Source: Carettochelys insculpta
Lineage: Eukaryota; Chordata; Testudines; Carettochelyidae
DNA length: 64,000 nucleotides
Direction: 5' to 3'
Assembly: GCF_033958435.1 (NCBI RefSeq)
Contig: NC_134161.1
Span: forward strand, 1,488,001-1,552,000
A program made the translations under genes and the position numbers. This document shows, one piece after another, positions 40,801 through 52,562 of this stretch. Within the stretch, counting starts at the first letter, position 1. Each line of letters opens with the position of its first letter. Below the pieces are notes generated by a model. The model saw only the letters and a program-made list of their open reading frames with translations, did not search any database and was not told where the DNA came from.

Positions 40801-41024
40801 ACCCACTCGGCTCTGTCTGTGCAGTGCCCCCGGAGCGTGACTCGACGGTGGCTGTCATTGTGGGGGCCTCGGTGGGCGGCTTCCTGGCTGTGGTGATCCT
40901 GGTGCTGGTGATCGTCAAGTGCGTGCGGAGGAAAAAGCAGCAGAAACTGAACACGGACGACCAGAAAACAGAGGAGGAAGGGAAGACGGACGGCGAAGGG
41001 AACCCCGAGGAGGGCACCAAGTAA
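34829..41024 (+). CDS. SCN2B: SCN2B, voltage-gated sodium channel beta-2 subunit (4 coding exons)
   Basis: Coding sequence: join 34829-34898, 38327-38493, 39650-39860, 40825-41024, giving 215 residues, the same length as human. SCN2B is an auxiliary subunit that binds the pore-forming Nav alpha subunit through a disulfide and tunes gating, surface density and cell adhesion. Visible are a signal peptide (1 to about 29), an Ig-V domain with Cys50 and Cys127, the free Cys55 known to bond to the alpha subunit, the Cys72/Cys75 pair, and sequons at Asn42, Asn66 and Asn74, all at human positions. The membrane segment (157-180) is almost unchanged from mammals, with the palmitoylatable Cys182 and the acidic tail TDDQKTEEEGKTDGEGNP. 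All junctions are GT..AG and in phase. The ATG has A at -3; the in-frame TTG upstream is not used. Confidence 0.97.
38327..38493 (+). CDS. SCN2B: SCN2B coding exon 2 (Ig-V, first half)
   Basis: Acceptor TTGTCCTCAG|CG, donor GACCTG|GTAAGT. Contains ALNGTSVRLSCTFTSCYKV and FSLNWTYQNCDNC with Cys50, 55, 72 and 75. Confidence 0.96.
39650..39860 (+). CDS. SCN2B: SCN2B coding exon 3 (Ig-V, second half)
   Basis: Acceptor GGCTCTGCCAG|CTC, donor ACCGAAG|GTGGGT. Contains LERFENRVEFTGNPNKND and DDEGFYNCFVKNPPDRH with Cys127. Confidence 0.97.
40375..40445 (+). mobile_element. MIR-like SINE fragment
   Basis: GGGAGCCAGGAGCTCCTGCA, TCCCAGTCTGGGCTGTGACA and CTGACTCC follow the MIR core order, lying in SCN2B intron 3. 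Confidence 0.5.
40825..41024 (+). CDS. SCN2B: SCN2B coding exon 4 (membrane span and tail)
   Basis: Acceptor CTGTCTGTGCAG|TG. Encodes PPERDSTVAVIVGASVGGFL, the rest of the span, CVRRKK and the acidic C terminus to the TAA at 41022. Confidence 0.97.
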
Positions 41025-44000
41025 TGGCCCCCCCCACTCCTTCCCCTGTACAGCGTTACCCCTCCTGTGCGGCTCTAGAGCACGGACTTGACACGCCCCG
41101 GAATTACTGAGCACCCTCATCTGCGTAATCATCCCCAGCCCCAGGAGCCTGGCTGGGGAGAAAATTGGGCTGCCCGCCTGGCCCGGGCTAGGGCCAGGCG
41201 GATGACCTGAGCCTAGTGGGCCTGTCGCTTGCACCTGGCTGCCACCAGCTCCCTCCCACCTCTCTTGCAAACCAGGAAGGGCGCCTGGGTGCTGCCCAGG
41301 GCGAGGGCTGGCTTAGTCCAGAGGCTGTGGGGACAGGGGAGTGAGCTGGAGTTTGGGGCGAGGGAGGCAGGACCTCTCCTGAGAACTGTGGAGGCGGGTG
41401 CGAGCTGTGGGGAGAGGGCTGCAGCCTCGCAGCGTGGGGGCCATGGGGCGTGCGGGGCTGCGAGCCCCTCGGCCCCAGGGGCTGGCCCCGCGGGAGATGT
41501 TTGTGTGCTGTGCCCCATACTCACAGCGGGAGCGTTGCTCGGGGAGCCTTTGCTTTGTCTTGTGACGCCATCGGTCTCCCTGGACCCCTCGAGCTCCATC
41601 GCTGCAGGCCAGTCTCTGTCCCAGGCCCTTCTGAACTCGTCCCACCCACAATGCACCTGTGCAGTGGGCGCTCTCAGGGCGCCCGCAGATGGGACAGCAG
41701 CAGCGTCACCCGGCACAGCAGGGGTGCCCAAGGCAGGGGGCACCAGCAGTCAAGGGGGCTCGGGGCAGGGCATCCAGCCCCTCTGCCCAGCAAGGAGCTG
41801 TGGGTGGCATCTCGCGCGGGCAGGGAGGCGGGGGTGGCGCGCAGGGGGCCAGTCCCACAGGTTGGCAACCCCGGGCAAACGCCACCTCTGATTGCTGTGC
41901 CCAGGAACCGACGTGCGGGCAAGCCTGGCCTTCCCCGCCAGCTTGGGAGCCTGTGCCGGTCGGCAAAGAGCTGCTGCGGCGTCACCAGCGCTACAGGAAG
42001 TGCAGATGCCCCTGCAGCGAGAGCGTCCCACTGCCAGGCAGCGCCCTGGCCACTTCACAGGCAGGGAGCTCTGAGCTGAGGAGGTGGGCCTGCCAAGTCC
42101 CCCTTCTCTGCACCCCCACTGCCCCCGGGGTCTCGTTCTCAGTAACAAACCAGGGAAATCCAACCGAGAGGGAGCTGCTAGCAGGGGGTGCAGCCCTGGC
42201 TGGCTGACCGTTCCCAGAGAGTAGCTGTCAATGGTTCACAGTCATGTAGGAAGAGGCCAGCGAATGGGGCCGCCAGGGCTCAGGTCTTGGTGTGGTTCTT
42301 TTCGTTTTCTTCAGCGATGCTGCCACAACGGCCCGGAGAGCGCCCTTACACGCTCTGTGGGTGACACCACGCTGCAGCCCGGGGACAAGCATTATTTCTG
42401 CTGGCCGCCTCAGTGTCCCTGTCGGTGGCAGTGGGGTAACAGCCCTGCTCCCCCAGGCTGCGGGGCCCAGGCCCTACATGCAGCTGCAAGTGAGGCTGAC
42501 GTCGTGGACACGTTTGCCCTGTTGTTCGTGTCATCTGCCCATGCGGCCACAGACGGGGTCCTTGCCAGCTCTCCTGCAGGCAGACGCAGCGTGAGGCGCA
42601 GGGGCACTGGGGGAGCTGAGGTGCTGCATCGCCCCTCGTGGTCGCCAGCCAGGCGATGGCCGTCGGCCCCTGCATTGGTGCTGAGCTCTGCTGCTTGGGG
42701 GAGCAGCTCGTTGCCAGGCCTGCTGAGCTTTAATGGAGGACGCATCTCAGGCAGTGCTTGGGCCCAGGCAGCTGAGCCACAGTCGCTGGCTGCGTTGGTT
42801 TCCCTGGCTGGGGTGTGTCTGCTGGGCCGTTGCCCGCGGATGCCCGTGAAGCCAGACTGGCTGAGCAGGATGGGTAGAGGGGCTCTCCGGACTGCTCTTG
42901 GGAAGGTTTCAAGGGCAAGGGTGGGGCTGGCCGCTACCTCCCTGTAGCAAACCTGCCTCTTCCACACGTCCTTGGGAGCAAAGGACAGCACGCCACTGCC
43001 AAGGCACTACACTGCCAGTCAGCCCCGTGGGCGGTAACCTGCAGGCTCCCCGGCGAATGCCCTGCCCTGCCCTCCTGATGAACCTCCGCATGCTCAGTCC
43101 CCCTCCCCCAGATTTCTGTGGCTTGCTGGGACAGAGCATGTTCCTGTTCCCAGCCTGCGCTCAGCAGCTCCGTGTTAGCCCAGCACAGCTGGGGGAGTTT
43201 GCTATGGGGCTGCTTGTTCATTCAGACGCTTACCTGCTGGCCTGGATAGCACAGGTGGTGGGAATGGTGAAGTTCCCTTCCTTAGGGTCCCAGCTGTCTG
43301 GGGACCATTCTAAGTGCATCTGATTGTGGGAGGGACCGTGTTCTGGGGCAGCTGGTGGAACCAGAGCTCCTGGGGGCTGTGGCTGGCTCTGCCACTCTTG
43401 CTGTTACCTCCATCTCCTGGGGAATTGGGGTCCTGCTTCCGGGTGGTTGGGGGCTGGGTTCTGAGTGTCTGGATGCTCCTAGGGCCCCTGGCTAAGAGGG
43501 GCTAGAGAGGGGAACATCTGAACCCTTCAGAGATGCTGGCCATGGGGGGACCTGACCCAGCGGCCTTCCCCCTGTCGGCTTGGGCCATGGGGGAGCCCGT
43601 CTCTTCATTTGCAGGGACCCTTCCTCTTGTCCCCCTTTGGCTGCCAGTCCCCCTCATGCTGCCTGGCTCTGCCAGGGTGGAAGTTTGCACGGAACCCCTT
43701 GGGGCCCCTGCTGCATGACCTGGGACCCGTCGTCACTCCGCTCGGCTGCGGGTGCTCAGGGCTCTGGGCTGGGTCTCTGCTGTGCCACTCCCCAGCCCTT
43801 TGCCCACCTTCCTGGCACCCCATCTCTGGAGCTGAGACTCAGTGCAGCAGTCGGCAACATGCAGGGCTGCTCTGGTGCTGCGGGCAATGCTGCCACACCC
43901 AGGGAGTTAAGGGACAGGGATTTACATGCGGCGGGAAGTCTGTGCCTGTGTCCTGGCTCTGAACCCTCCTCACTTTCCAGGGGTGGGGGTGGGGTTGCAA

Positions 44001-44665
44001 TTCCTCCCTCATCCCTGTTCTCCGCCTCGCTGCACATTGGCACCAGTTACGTGTACAGGCTGAAGGCCCTATTCATCAAAGACTGGTGTGGGGCTTCCCA
44101 GGCCTTACGGGGCACCCCACTCCCAGGTGCAACCAGCAAGGTCTAATCATCTCTCTCCCCGTCAAAAGGCAGACGGCGGAGGCAACCGGCCGGCAGGTTC
44201 TCCTAGGGCCAGCACCTGCTCCCCATGGGCCAGAGAGTGACTCTTGTGCGGCCAAAGGCCTTTGACTTCTGAAAACATTCCCCCCACCCTTGTTTCTGCC
44301 TTTGTGCTGGGATTGCCATTTGCTGGGGAGGTGGTTGTCTAGCTAGCTCTCAGCAGCTGTCCCTGCACACAAAGGCGCTCTTACAGTTGGCTTTTGCCTC
44401 GGGTTTGGGGGTTCTGCGCAGGTGGGCCAGATGGGAGAGTTCTCAGCAGAGCCTCTGTGCAGCCTGTTCGTAGGGCCCGTTGTACGTTTCAAACCCCAGT
44501 CCTCACCCCCCGCCCGGCAAACTTGTTGGCTGCTCTTGGCTGGGGCGTGGGGGGCGTTTGCCACCACCTCTGCTGCTGCTTTCGCCCAGAGGAGCCTGCT
44601 CAGCCTGAGCCTTCAGTGTTACCGTACAGCCACAGGAATAAAAACAGAATACACAGGTGTCTGCT
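41025..44665 (+). other. Probable SCN2B 3' UTR
   Basis: No AATAAA precedes the one at 44637. Mammalian SCN2B has a multi-kilobase 3' UTR, so a UTR of about 3.6 kb is plausible. GC-rich chance frames (41229-41891, 42231-42947) have no domain. Confidence 0.5.
44637..44642 (+). terminator. Candidate polyadenylation signal of SCN2B
   Basis: AATAAA followed by GT/T-rich GGTGTCTGCTGCTTGTCTCC, the expected downstream element. Confidence 0.55.
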
Positions 44666-47600
44666 GCTTGTCTCCTTCCTTGGGCTGTGGCTACCAAGGG
44701 ATGAGGGACGGCTGGGGAGTTCAGCCGTCTCTGCTGGCTGGCTCCTGAACAGCACAGCCCAGAGGCGGGCTGGAGCGGCGCGTGTGGAGGGAGCTGCTGG
44801 TGCTGACAGTCAGAGATCGGGGCTAAAATAGCATTTCCTTGGCGCCTACGCCTGGAGGATGCCCCTCCGCACGCGTGCGCCCCACACGGCCGGCCCGGTG
44901 CCGTGTTCCCGTCGGCACAAGTGGCCCAGTTCAGCACAGCGCTTAGGCAGACTCCTGGCTTTAAGCACGTGCCTGCAGCCGTCGCCAGGCAGCCAAGCAC
45001 AGCCCCACCTGCCTGCCCTGAATCGCATTGACGTCAGTGGGCGGTAGGTGCTTTGCTGAGTCAGGACCTAGCCTGGCAGGTGCAGAGGAAGGACAATGAG
45101 ACAGTCCCCCCCGTGTCCCCGGCTGGCCAGCAGCATCAGCACTGGCTCGGCTCCGGAGACAGGCTGACACTGGCACGAGGGCCTCCGGCTGTGCTCTGGT
45201 GCCAGAACCTGCCTGCTCTGACCACCCCGCCCCCGTGGAAGGGAATCGTGGCCTGGAGCTTGGCTGAGTGGGGTCCGGGGCGGGGGGAGGCACAGACCCC
45301 AATGCTGCTTTGCGCTCCTGGCAGTGGGCCCCAACCTGCCTGGTGCTGTACGGCCTCGGCCCCCTCCCAGAGCGAGAGCTGCTGCTTTACGGGGTCCGGG
45401 GGGGTTCGCCCTTGTATAGCGCCAGGGCAGCCAAGCATGGCTTGGGTGGAACATCACCCCAAGCAGGGCCTGGGGCAGGGAGGGACCCGCACAGATGGGC
45501 GCTTGCTCCTGCGTGCAAGCCCACCCTCTGCAGTGCGGCTGCCCAGGGCAGAGCCTCCCTCGGCCTGGGGGCAGGCAGCTTCTGCTGGCCCTTTGGATCC
45601 CCCCTCAGATCCCCTGTGCTGGCACTGTGAGCTGCTGGTCTCCTCCACCCCACGCCGCGCCCTGCTCCTGATGCGGCGCGGGGCAGGGAGTGAGTCAGGG
45701 CAGGGCAGCTGTCTGACCCAGGGCTGGGCCGACTTTGCCGCAGAAGGGCTGTTGCTGAGGCTTGTCCCTTTGCTCCTGGCTGTGCCGGCAGTGCCTGCTG
45801 AGAGCTGCTCTGGGGCCGTGACTCCCGCTGGCTCCCATGGGAGCCCTTCCTGCCCGGTGGGGCTGGCATTGCCATGGAGTGGCCCCAGAGGCCACTCCTG
45901 TGGACGCCAACCGTGCCCGCCCCGGCCCTGGGAGAACTGTTTGCTGGCTGCGCCCTGAGTGCTGAGGGCCCTGGCTGTCCCCTGGCCTGCCTGTGCTGAG
46001 GTGGCACCCGCCTGGTATGGAGCCCACAGTCAGGTCTCCCGCTGCACTGCCCACCCCAGCCCCTGCCACCCTCTCCAAGGCACCAGGGTTTCAGATCCCT
46101 GCCTGGGTGCGGCTTGTGGGGCATTTGAAACCGTCCTGGTGTGGCAGGGCCGACCGGGGGGCAGTGGGGTTTGGTTATTATCTTGATAACGGAGGTGAGG
46201 AAGAACAATCAGAACCACATGAGAAGAACCCTCCCTCCGAGCCGGAACCCAGCCCAGGAAACGCTGGGGCAAGCCAGGCCCCCCAGCTGCATTCAAGCCT
46301 GGGCAGCCCTGGGCTCGGTGGGACCCCAGAGCACACACACGCTCCATGGCACGCAGGGAGTGCCAGGCTGGGTGGTGGAGGGAGTCCTCCTGGCCAGGAG
46401 CCTCCCTCTGACAGCAGCCAGATGGCTCTGCAGATGGAGTGGAACCCTGAGCTGCTAGCAGCCCCTGACAGAGAGCGCGGGTCCTGCCAGACCGTCCATC
46501 ACGCCCTCCAGCCTTCGCCATCGCTTTCCTCCCGGCTCGCTGACCTGACCGCAATTACCACGGAGCAGCTTTTCTCGCTGCTGCTGAATCAGCATTCGCA
46601 AGGCGCTGAGCCAGGATGCAGGCCCAGGAGCAGAGCTGCTTTTGCCGCGCTGACTGCCTCTGGTAGGCCTGGGTCTCCCTGGTGGCCTGGAGCCAGCCAG
46701 GCCAGGGACAAATGGATTCTCAGGACTGCATTCTCCCTGTTAACGCCCCGTCGCCCCAGCAGCAAGGCCAGGCTGGGTGAGAAGCTGCAGCCGGGAACCT
46801 GACTAGCAGCAGAGGGAGGTGCGTGAAAGGCCCCTCACTCACTTTGGAGCTTGGTGAGCTGGTGTATTGGTGCTGGTCCAGATGGCGTGCCAGTCCTGGC
46901 AGCTGTCCTGGCCTCCCCTGAGCTCCCGCCTGCCCCCCACAGCCGCTTGTGACCTTGAGAACCGGACATTGCAACTCTAGGAGGAGACAGGCGTGCTGCT
47001 GTCTGCATTGCAGCCTGACTCAACTCAGAGCCTGGGGGAGCAGTAGGGATCCAACCCCGGGTCAGGTAATTCACTGAGAATCAACTGTTTAGTATTTAAC
47101 CCAGAAACCTCCTTTATTCGCTAGCACTGGCTTAAAGGCTCTTCCCACGTTCTGGCTACAAGAGCAGGTTGTCAGAGCACAGGTGTGCCAGCAGGACTGG
47201 CCCGTTTCAGAGGGGCTGGGCTTGGGTGCAGCTGTAGCTGATTACCCACTGCCCGGCCGTGCTGGCCCTGTGCAGGCAGCAGGAGAAGGGAGAGGTGCTG
47301 GCTGGCTCTCAGCTGGGGGGCCAAGGTGCTGCCAGAGAGCCGACTCACCAGTGGAAGAGGAACACTTCAACCAAGCAGGGGGAGGCTGGTTACATGTGCA
47401 CCACAGCTCAGGGAGCTGAGCAAAACATCGACACAGGTAAGTTTCAATCAAGGAAGGCAGCAGCCGAGAGCCCAGAGATACAGGCCCAGGAGAGGACAGT
47501 GCTGCAACCCCGACCTGAAAGGGGCCAGAGACTTTGTCTGGACTTAACAAAAGAGAACCCCAGAAGGGGAATTTTCTTGTTGCCTTTGCACTGTGTGGGG

Positions 47601-48941
47601 TTCTTAAGTGGTCCTGCAAGTAGGGAAACTGAGGCAGGGTGCTGCAGCGCCATCCTTAGCTGGCTGGGGATGCTACAGGGCAGGCTGTCCTTTGGACAGT
47701 GGAGTTGACTGTGTGAGGTCTGATCGGTGGCCCCTCTGGGCCTGGTACTGGAAGCGATTCCAGTCCTCTGTCCCAAGGCTTGGGAATGCAGTGGGGTGGG
47801 AAGGGTGGGTCCCCTCCTGAGCCCTGCAGTCAATAGTTAGCGTTGGGCCCTGAAACATGAGGCCTGATTGTCTTAGCCTGACTCCGTTTATTGTTATTGG
47901 TCACAGCGTTACATGACGACTCAGCCCAGCTACCGCAGGAGCGTGCATTTCCAGCCCAGCTTGCCTCGCCAGGTCCCGAAGCTACGCAACCCCAGGGCTC
48001 ACTTCCCCTGCCAGGGCAGATGGGGGCAGACAGAACAATACCCCACCCCACACCAGATCAGGGCAGAATACTCTTGCCAGATGAAACTCCACTGGGAGTT
48101 TAATTAGGCTGGGGGTAATTCTGAGTTGGAATTTGTTTAGAACAAGTTCTGGGAAATCTCTTGGCCATGTGTGCATGGCCAAGGGCGGAAGTTCTACGCC
48201 TCTCTCCGTAGGCGGGACGTCCTGCAGCCAAATGGTTTCTAGCACCAGCCAAAGGCATTGGCTCACCAGTGGAGAACATGGCTGGGTTCTGTCTCAGATC
48301 CACTGAATCGGGCTTCCAGGTTTCCTTGGCAAGCTCCCATCAAACCCCACTTAGCTTAGATGAAACACCGCAACTTGGGGAAGTTGTTCAGCGGTTAATG
48401 ATGCTCCCTGTTAAAGATGCGTGTCACGTTTCTGGTTGGACGGTGCCTAGCTTCCCCGTCCATCCATGGGACTGTGTTAGATCATTCTCAGCGAGCTCCA
48501 AGGACCCATCATTAAATATCTGTTCCTCACGCCGGCACCGATAAGAGTCCCCTCTTAATCTTCTCTTGGCTAAGCTAAATAGATCAGCTCTTTGTGTCTC
48601 TCACGGGAAGGCATCTTTTCTAACCCATTAATCTGCCGGTTCCCACCCTCACCAGCCTCCTGGGCCTCTTTCCAGGTTGACCCTCACTTAGCTTGCCTAC
48701 AAAATCCAGCACAAGAGTGCAATAGCGACACAGCATGCTAGCACTGAACAAAGGCCGAAGCTCTTTTTTACCACGTAATTGTCAATCAGTTGGACTATAA
48801 ATATTGTTCTGACATTCCTGTGCATGGAACATGGAGCAATAGGAACAAGTTGCTGCCTGTATGAGATTGTAGTTTATATGCCCCTCACTAGTGCTTCTCA
48901 TGCAGCCTGTTGTAAGAGCCAGCTGAGTTGGAGTACCCCTG
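44666..48941. other. GC-rich spacer, no gene recognised
   Basis: SCN4B is expected in this direction, but no Ig-V or membrane exon resembling it was found. The 301- and 273-codon frames at 45053-45958 (+) and 45387-46208 (-) overlap each other and are GC artefacts. From about 47850 the sequence becomes AT-richer. Confidence 0.45.
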
Positions 48942-49372
48942 TGTGATGGAGTTGGGGGAGTGCATGCGTGAGATGCAGGCTGGGTGTGTGTGAGACAAGC
49001 AGAGCAGCTGTCAGCGGTTAAGGATGACCCTGGGGCTATAATGTAGGCTGGCAGGTAACACCTCTGCCCTGAACAAAGAGGAGGGAGGAGCCGAGCTGGG
49101 TTTGAAGCTGGGGGCGCAGTTAGAAGCTGGAGGGGAGAGGGAGCTGGAAGGCAGCTAGCCGGGTGAGGAGGGAAGCTACACCCCAGAGGGGCACCCCTCG
49201 GGCTCCTCTCCCCAGGACAGATTGGAATGACTGTCTCTGACTGCTGCACTGACTCTTCTGTGAGAAACTGGGCCTCTGTCGCCTAATAAACTTCCTATTC
49301 TACCTGCTGAGTGAGAGTCACCCCTGCCTGCGGCCAGGGTGCAGTGCATGGGGATTCCTGAACCCCATCACA
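48942..49372 (+). mobile_element. Solo LTR with 5-bp target duplication
   Basis: A 431-bp block starts TGTGATGG and ends CCATCACA, a perfect terminal inverted repeat with TG..CA ends. It is flanked by identical CCCTG (48937-48941 and 49373-49377). Inside are a TATA-like GGGCTATAATG near 49033 and AATAAA at 49285, in the promoter-then-polyA order of an LTR on the + strand. No internal retroelement genes adjoin, so it is a solo LTR left by recombination. A 5-bp duplication fits Ty3/gypsy-type elements or some endogenous retroviruses. Confidence 0.88.
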
Positions 49373-49439
49373 CCCTGGCAGACCTCTGCGTACGCCCAGG
49401 GTGGAGAATTACAGCTGAATCCTTCTCGTGGCTCTTCCC

Positions 49440-49880
49440 TGACCCTTCTCCGCTTTGTCGCCGTCAACCTTGAATTGCAGACACCAGAAATGGTCACCAG
49501 TTCCTAGCAGCAGCCTCTCCAGTGCCACATATAGAGGAGCAATGACTTCTCTGTTCCTACTCAAGGTTCCCCTGTTTGTGCATGCCAGGGTGGCATTAGC
49601 TCTTCTGGACACAGCCTCACACCAGGAGCTCAGGTTCAGCTCATCCTCTACCACGATCCTCACATTTCTTCCAATAATTCCTTCCCAGGACAGAGCCACA
49701 TTTTGTCTGGAGGGCCACATCCTTTGATCCCAGACGTCCACATTTACAAGGAGCTGCACTGAAATCCATACTGTTTGCTTGCACCTTGCTTATGGAGTGA
49801 CTTTGATTGAACTGAAACAGTGCCCTGGTCTTTTCACTATTTATGACTCCCCCAGCTTTTGTGTCCTCTGCCAGCTTTCA
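49440..49880 (-). mobile_element. CR1 fragment (old subfamily)
   Basis: The reverse complement matches the CR1 region also present at 54.3 kb: ATAGAGGAGCAATGACTTCT, CCAGGGTGGCATTAGCTCTTC and further segments in the same order. Frames are broken. Confidence 0.7.
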
Positions 49881-49884
49881 GGGA

Positions 49885-50130
49885 TGCTAAATCGGAAGGC
49901 AAAGGCAGGAATAAATGGTCAATTTTCCTTACCACCAGCATAATACTGGCTTTTAATGGCGATTCCCATCCTTCTAGAAAGGGAAATTTTGTAGAGGGGT
50001 TCAGAGATCAGTTCTTGGCTCTATGTTATTTAAAATCTGTATCAATGGCCTGGAAGATTTATTGCCAATCTGAAAAATGCAGATAAGCCGAGAAGTGGCA
50101 ACATTTGCAGATGACACCATTATGACCTGC
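49885..50130 (+). mobile_element. CR1 reverse-transcriptase fragment
   Basis: GGAATAAATGGTCAATTTTC, AGAGGGGTTCAGAGATCAGT, ATCAATGGCCTGGAAGATTT and GCAACATTTGCAGATGACAC correspond to NGQFS, G..Q.SVLG, INGLEDL and ATFADDT of the CR1 reverse transcriptase. Confidence 0.8.
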
Positions 50131-50350
50131 TGAAGAACTCTGTGCTGTAGAACTTGTCTCGGTCTCCCTCCAATCAAAGTGGGTCTGATTAAAGAGGTGT
50201 TACCTCCCCCCACCTTGCCATGCTAACTTCCTGGGACTCTCACGGCTATCACAACAGTGCAAGCAGAATCTCTTCTGGTCTGGTCTAGCTAGGGACTTTT
50301 CAGGACTCCGGAGGAACTGACTCAAGATAGATGAATTGTGGCAAAGTTAG
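50131..50350. other. Spacer within retroelement cluster
   Basis: Nothing recognised except a TTAG microsatellite of about four units ending the block (50346-50361). Confidence 0.4.
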
Positions 50351-51999
50351 TTAGTTAGTTAAAGCCTGTTATGCCCACTGACGTGTAGGGCAGCAAGGAA
50401 GGTCCTCCACTTCTGCCTGTCTTTGGCCATTTTCTCCAGTGTGTCCCAGTTACAACACTGTAGTTCATTCTCTTCATGTCTGCCTCAACAGCATGCCACC
50501 ATGTTGTTCTGGGCCTCCCACATTTCCGTCGTACTTTAGGCATCCAGCGAAGCGCTATCTTTACAATGGCATCTGCCTCCCTTCTCATCACATTCCCTGT
50601 CCATCTGCAGCATCTGCTCATGATGACAGTGGTCATGTCCTCCTGGTGGCATCTCAGGAGTGGGCTGTGTTTGGAGACTGTCTTCAGCCAAAAGATGCGA
50701 AGTATCTTGTGAAGGCTGGTGGTGTGAAAGAACGAGAGCTTGGCAAGGTCTCACTCTCTTCCGCCAGCACTCTGGGCTGTATAGTAGTGTTGATATGACG
50801 CAGCTCTGGTACAGCTTATGCTTGGTGTGGACACTGTTCTGTCTGTCTCCATGCATTGCTCATGCTTCTGAGGACATTTCTGGCCTTTCTTAGTCTGCTC
50901 TGGATGTCATTCTAGGTGCCTCCATCATCAACCTAAGTATGTAAAGCTGTCTGTGCTGGGTAACTCTGCATCCTCTATTTTGATTGGTGCTGGTGAATCT
51001 ACGTTGAGAGTCATAATCTCTGTTTTTATTGGCTAACTCTTAGTTCAACCTGGCGTCCTAAGGTGCATAGATGTTGTGTCTTTTCTTGCATGTGTTGATG
51101 GGTGTGGGAAAGCAACACAAGGTGGTCTGCAAAGTCAAGGTCTTCCAGTTTGGAAAAAGGTGTCCTCTGATACCCCTTGATGTATCTGCTGTTGTTCTCT
51201 GCGTCACCCAGACGATCACCACGTTGAACACTGGTGCAGAAACGACACATCCCTGCCTGACCCCAGTCTTGACTTTGAAAGACAGATCACAGTGTCCCAC
51301 ACAGCATGTGAAGTTGGTGTAACAACTCTTGATGAGCTGGAGCATGTGTAGAGGGATTCCGTAGGCTCTCAGAATGCGACAAAGGCTTTCGCTGTATATA
51401 CTGTCAACAGCCTTCTCTAAGGCGACCAAGGTTACGTACAGCTGACTCTGCCACTCTGTGCACTGCTCTATGGCGTTTCTCAGGGTGAAAATCTGGCCTG
51501 TACATCCCCTTCTCCTGCGAAATCCAGCTTGTTCATTCCTCAGAGACTGGTCGACAGCATCTGAGAGCCGCTGGATGATGATCTTGTTGGGTACGGATAG
51601 AAGGGAGACCCCCTGCCAATGGCTGCAGTCGCTGAGTGCTCCTCTCTTGGGAATCTTGGTGATGACTCCTTTGGTTCAGTCTTGGGTGTCTGTTGTGCTT
51701 CCCAAACTGCTCTAAACAGTGGTTGGAGAATGGTGGCTGCAAGTTCTGGGTCTGCTTTAAACAACTCTGCGCATTCAGGCTGTCAAGTCCTGGAGCTTTG
51801 CTGTTTTTCAGGGATTTGATGACTGCCCTGATTTTCTTCTTTCTCTGTTGGATCGATGTTAATATCAAGGTCCTCCTCAGTGTCCTGAATGTCCGCTTCT
51901 TCTTCAGGTGCTTGTCTATTCAGAAAGTCTCTGAAACGTTCGGTCCAGCGTGCTTCTTGCTCTTTCTGTTGTCAATAACTGCCCTTGTTTGCCCTTGAC

Positions 52000-52203
52000 A
52001 GGGGCACTTGTCCTGCCACGATACTTGCCACAAGCCAGCTTATCACAAACCTTGTTATCCCCACCCTAGCTCTGGTTTATTTATACCTGACCCTGCAGAT
52101 TTCCAAGACCAGCATCTGATGAAGTGAGTCCGTGCTCACGAAAGCTCATGCTCAAAATTTTTCTGTTAGTCTATAAGGTGCCACAGGACCCTTCGTTGCT
52201 GCA
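52000..52203 (+). mobile_element. PLE tail inserted in the LINE, with hammerhead-like fold
   Basis: Interrupts the RTE-like LINE. The segment 52080-52203 has the best-preserved version of the PLE-type tail: ATCTGATGAAGTGAG, CTCACGAAAGCTCATGCTC, GTTAGTCTATAAGGTGCCAC and AGGACCCTTCGTTGCT. The left border is approximate. Confidence 0.72.
52111..52152 (+). ncRNA. Hammerhead-ribozyme-like motif
   Basis: The order is stem I AGCAT (52111-52115), CTGATGA (52116-52122), one extra A, a perfect 5-bp stem II GTGAG/CTCAC (52124-52128 with 52135-52139), GAAA (52140-52143), a 2-base GC in place of stem III, TC as the would-be cleavage dinucleotide, then ATGCT (52148-52152) pairing with AGCAT. Hammerheads with very short stem III are known from Penelope-like elements and can act as dimers. 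The extra A and missing stem III loop make activity of this copy doubtful. Confidence 0.45.
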
Positions 52204-52349
52204 AACCAGCTTGGTGATTCTGTACATGTTTCCTTACTCCCCTCGATTAGCTGCATCTTCAGCTTTTGTTGCAAGGTTCTCAATGAAAACCCATTTGTCT
52301 GCCTTCACTAGTTTCTTCACTTTTCAGTTTGCCTTGCTATAATTCTGCT

Positions 52350-52562
52350 TGACCTGGATAAATTGGAGGACTGGGACAAAAGAAATCTGATGTGGTTCAA
52401 CAAGGAGAAGCGTAGAGTCCCGCACGTGGGGCGGAAGAATCCCAGGCATTGTTACAGGCTGGGGTCCGACTGGCTCAGCAGCAGTACGATGGAAAGGGGC
52501 CTAGGGGTTATGGTGGATGAAAGGCTGGATATGAGTAAACACTGTGCCCTTTTAGCTAAGAA
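52350..52562 (+). mobile_element. CR1 fragment inserted in the LINE
   Basis: Translates as [16 protein letters not shown] followed by [20 protein letters not shown], the CR1 segment also found inverted at 54.3-54.6 kb. It ends abruptly where LINE endonuclease sequence resumes. Confidence 0.85.

Larger units (their letters stand above)
34899..40824 (+). other. SCN2B introns: overview
   Basis: Introns are 34899-38326, 38494-39649 and 39861-40824. They are very GC-rich, so many long open frames run on both strands (for example 36152-36994), but none has a domain. One MIR-like fragment lies at 40375-40445, and a G-rich run at 37469-37500. Confidence 0.6.

Noticed and set aside
45053..46208. 301-codon (+) and 273-codon (-) frames
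   Set aside because: They overlap each other on opposite strands in very GC-rich DNA; both are probably stop-poor artefacts. Neither resembles SCN4B.
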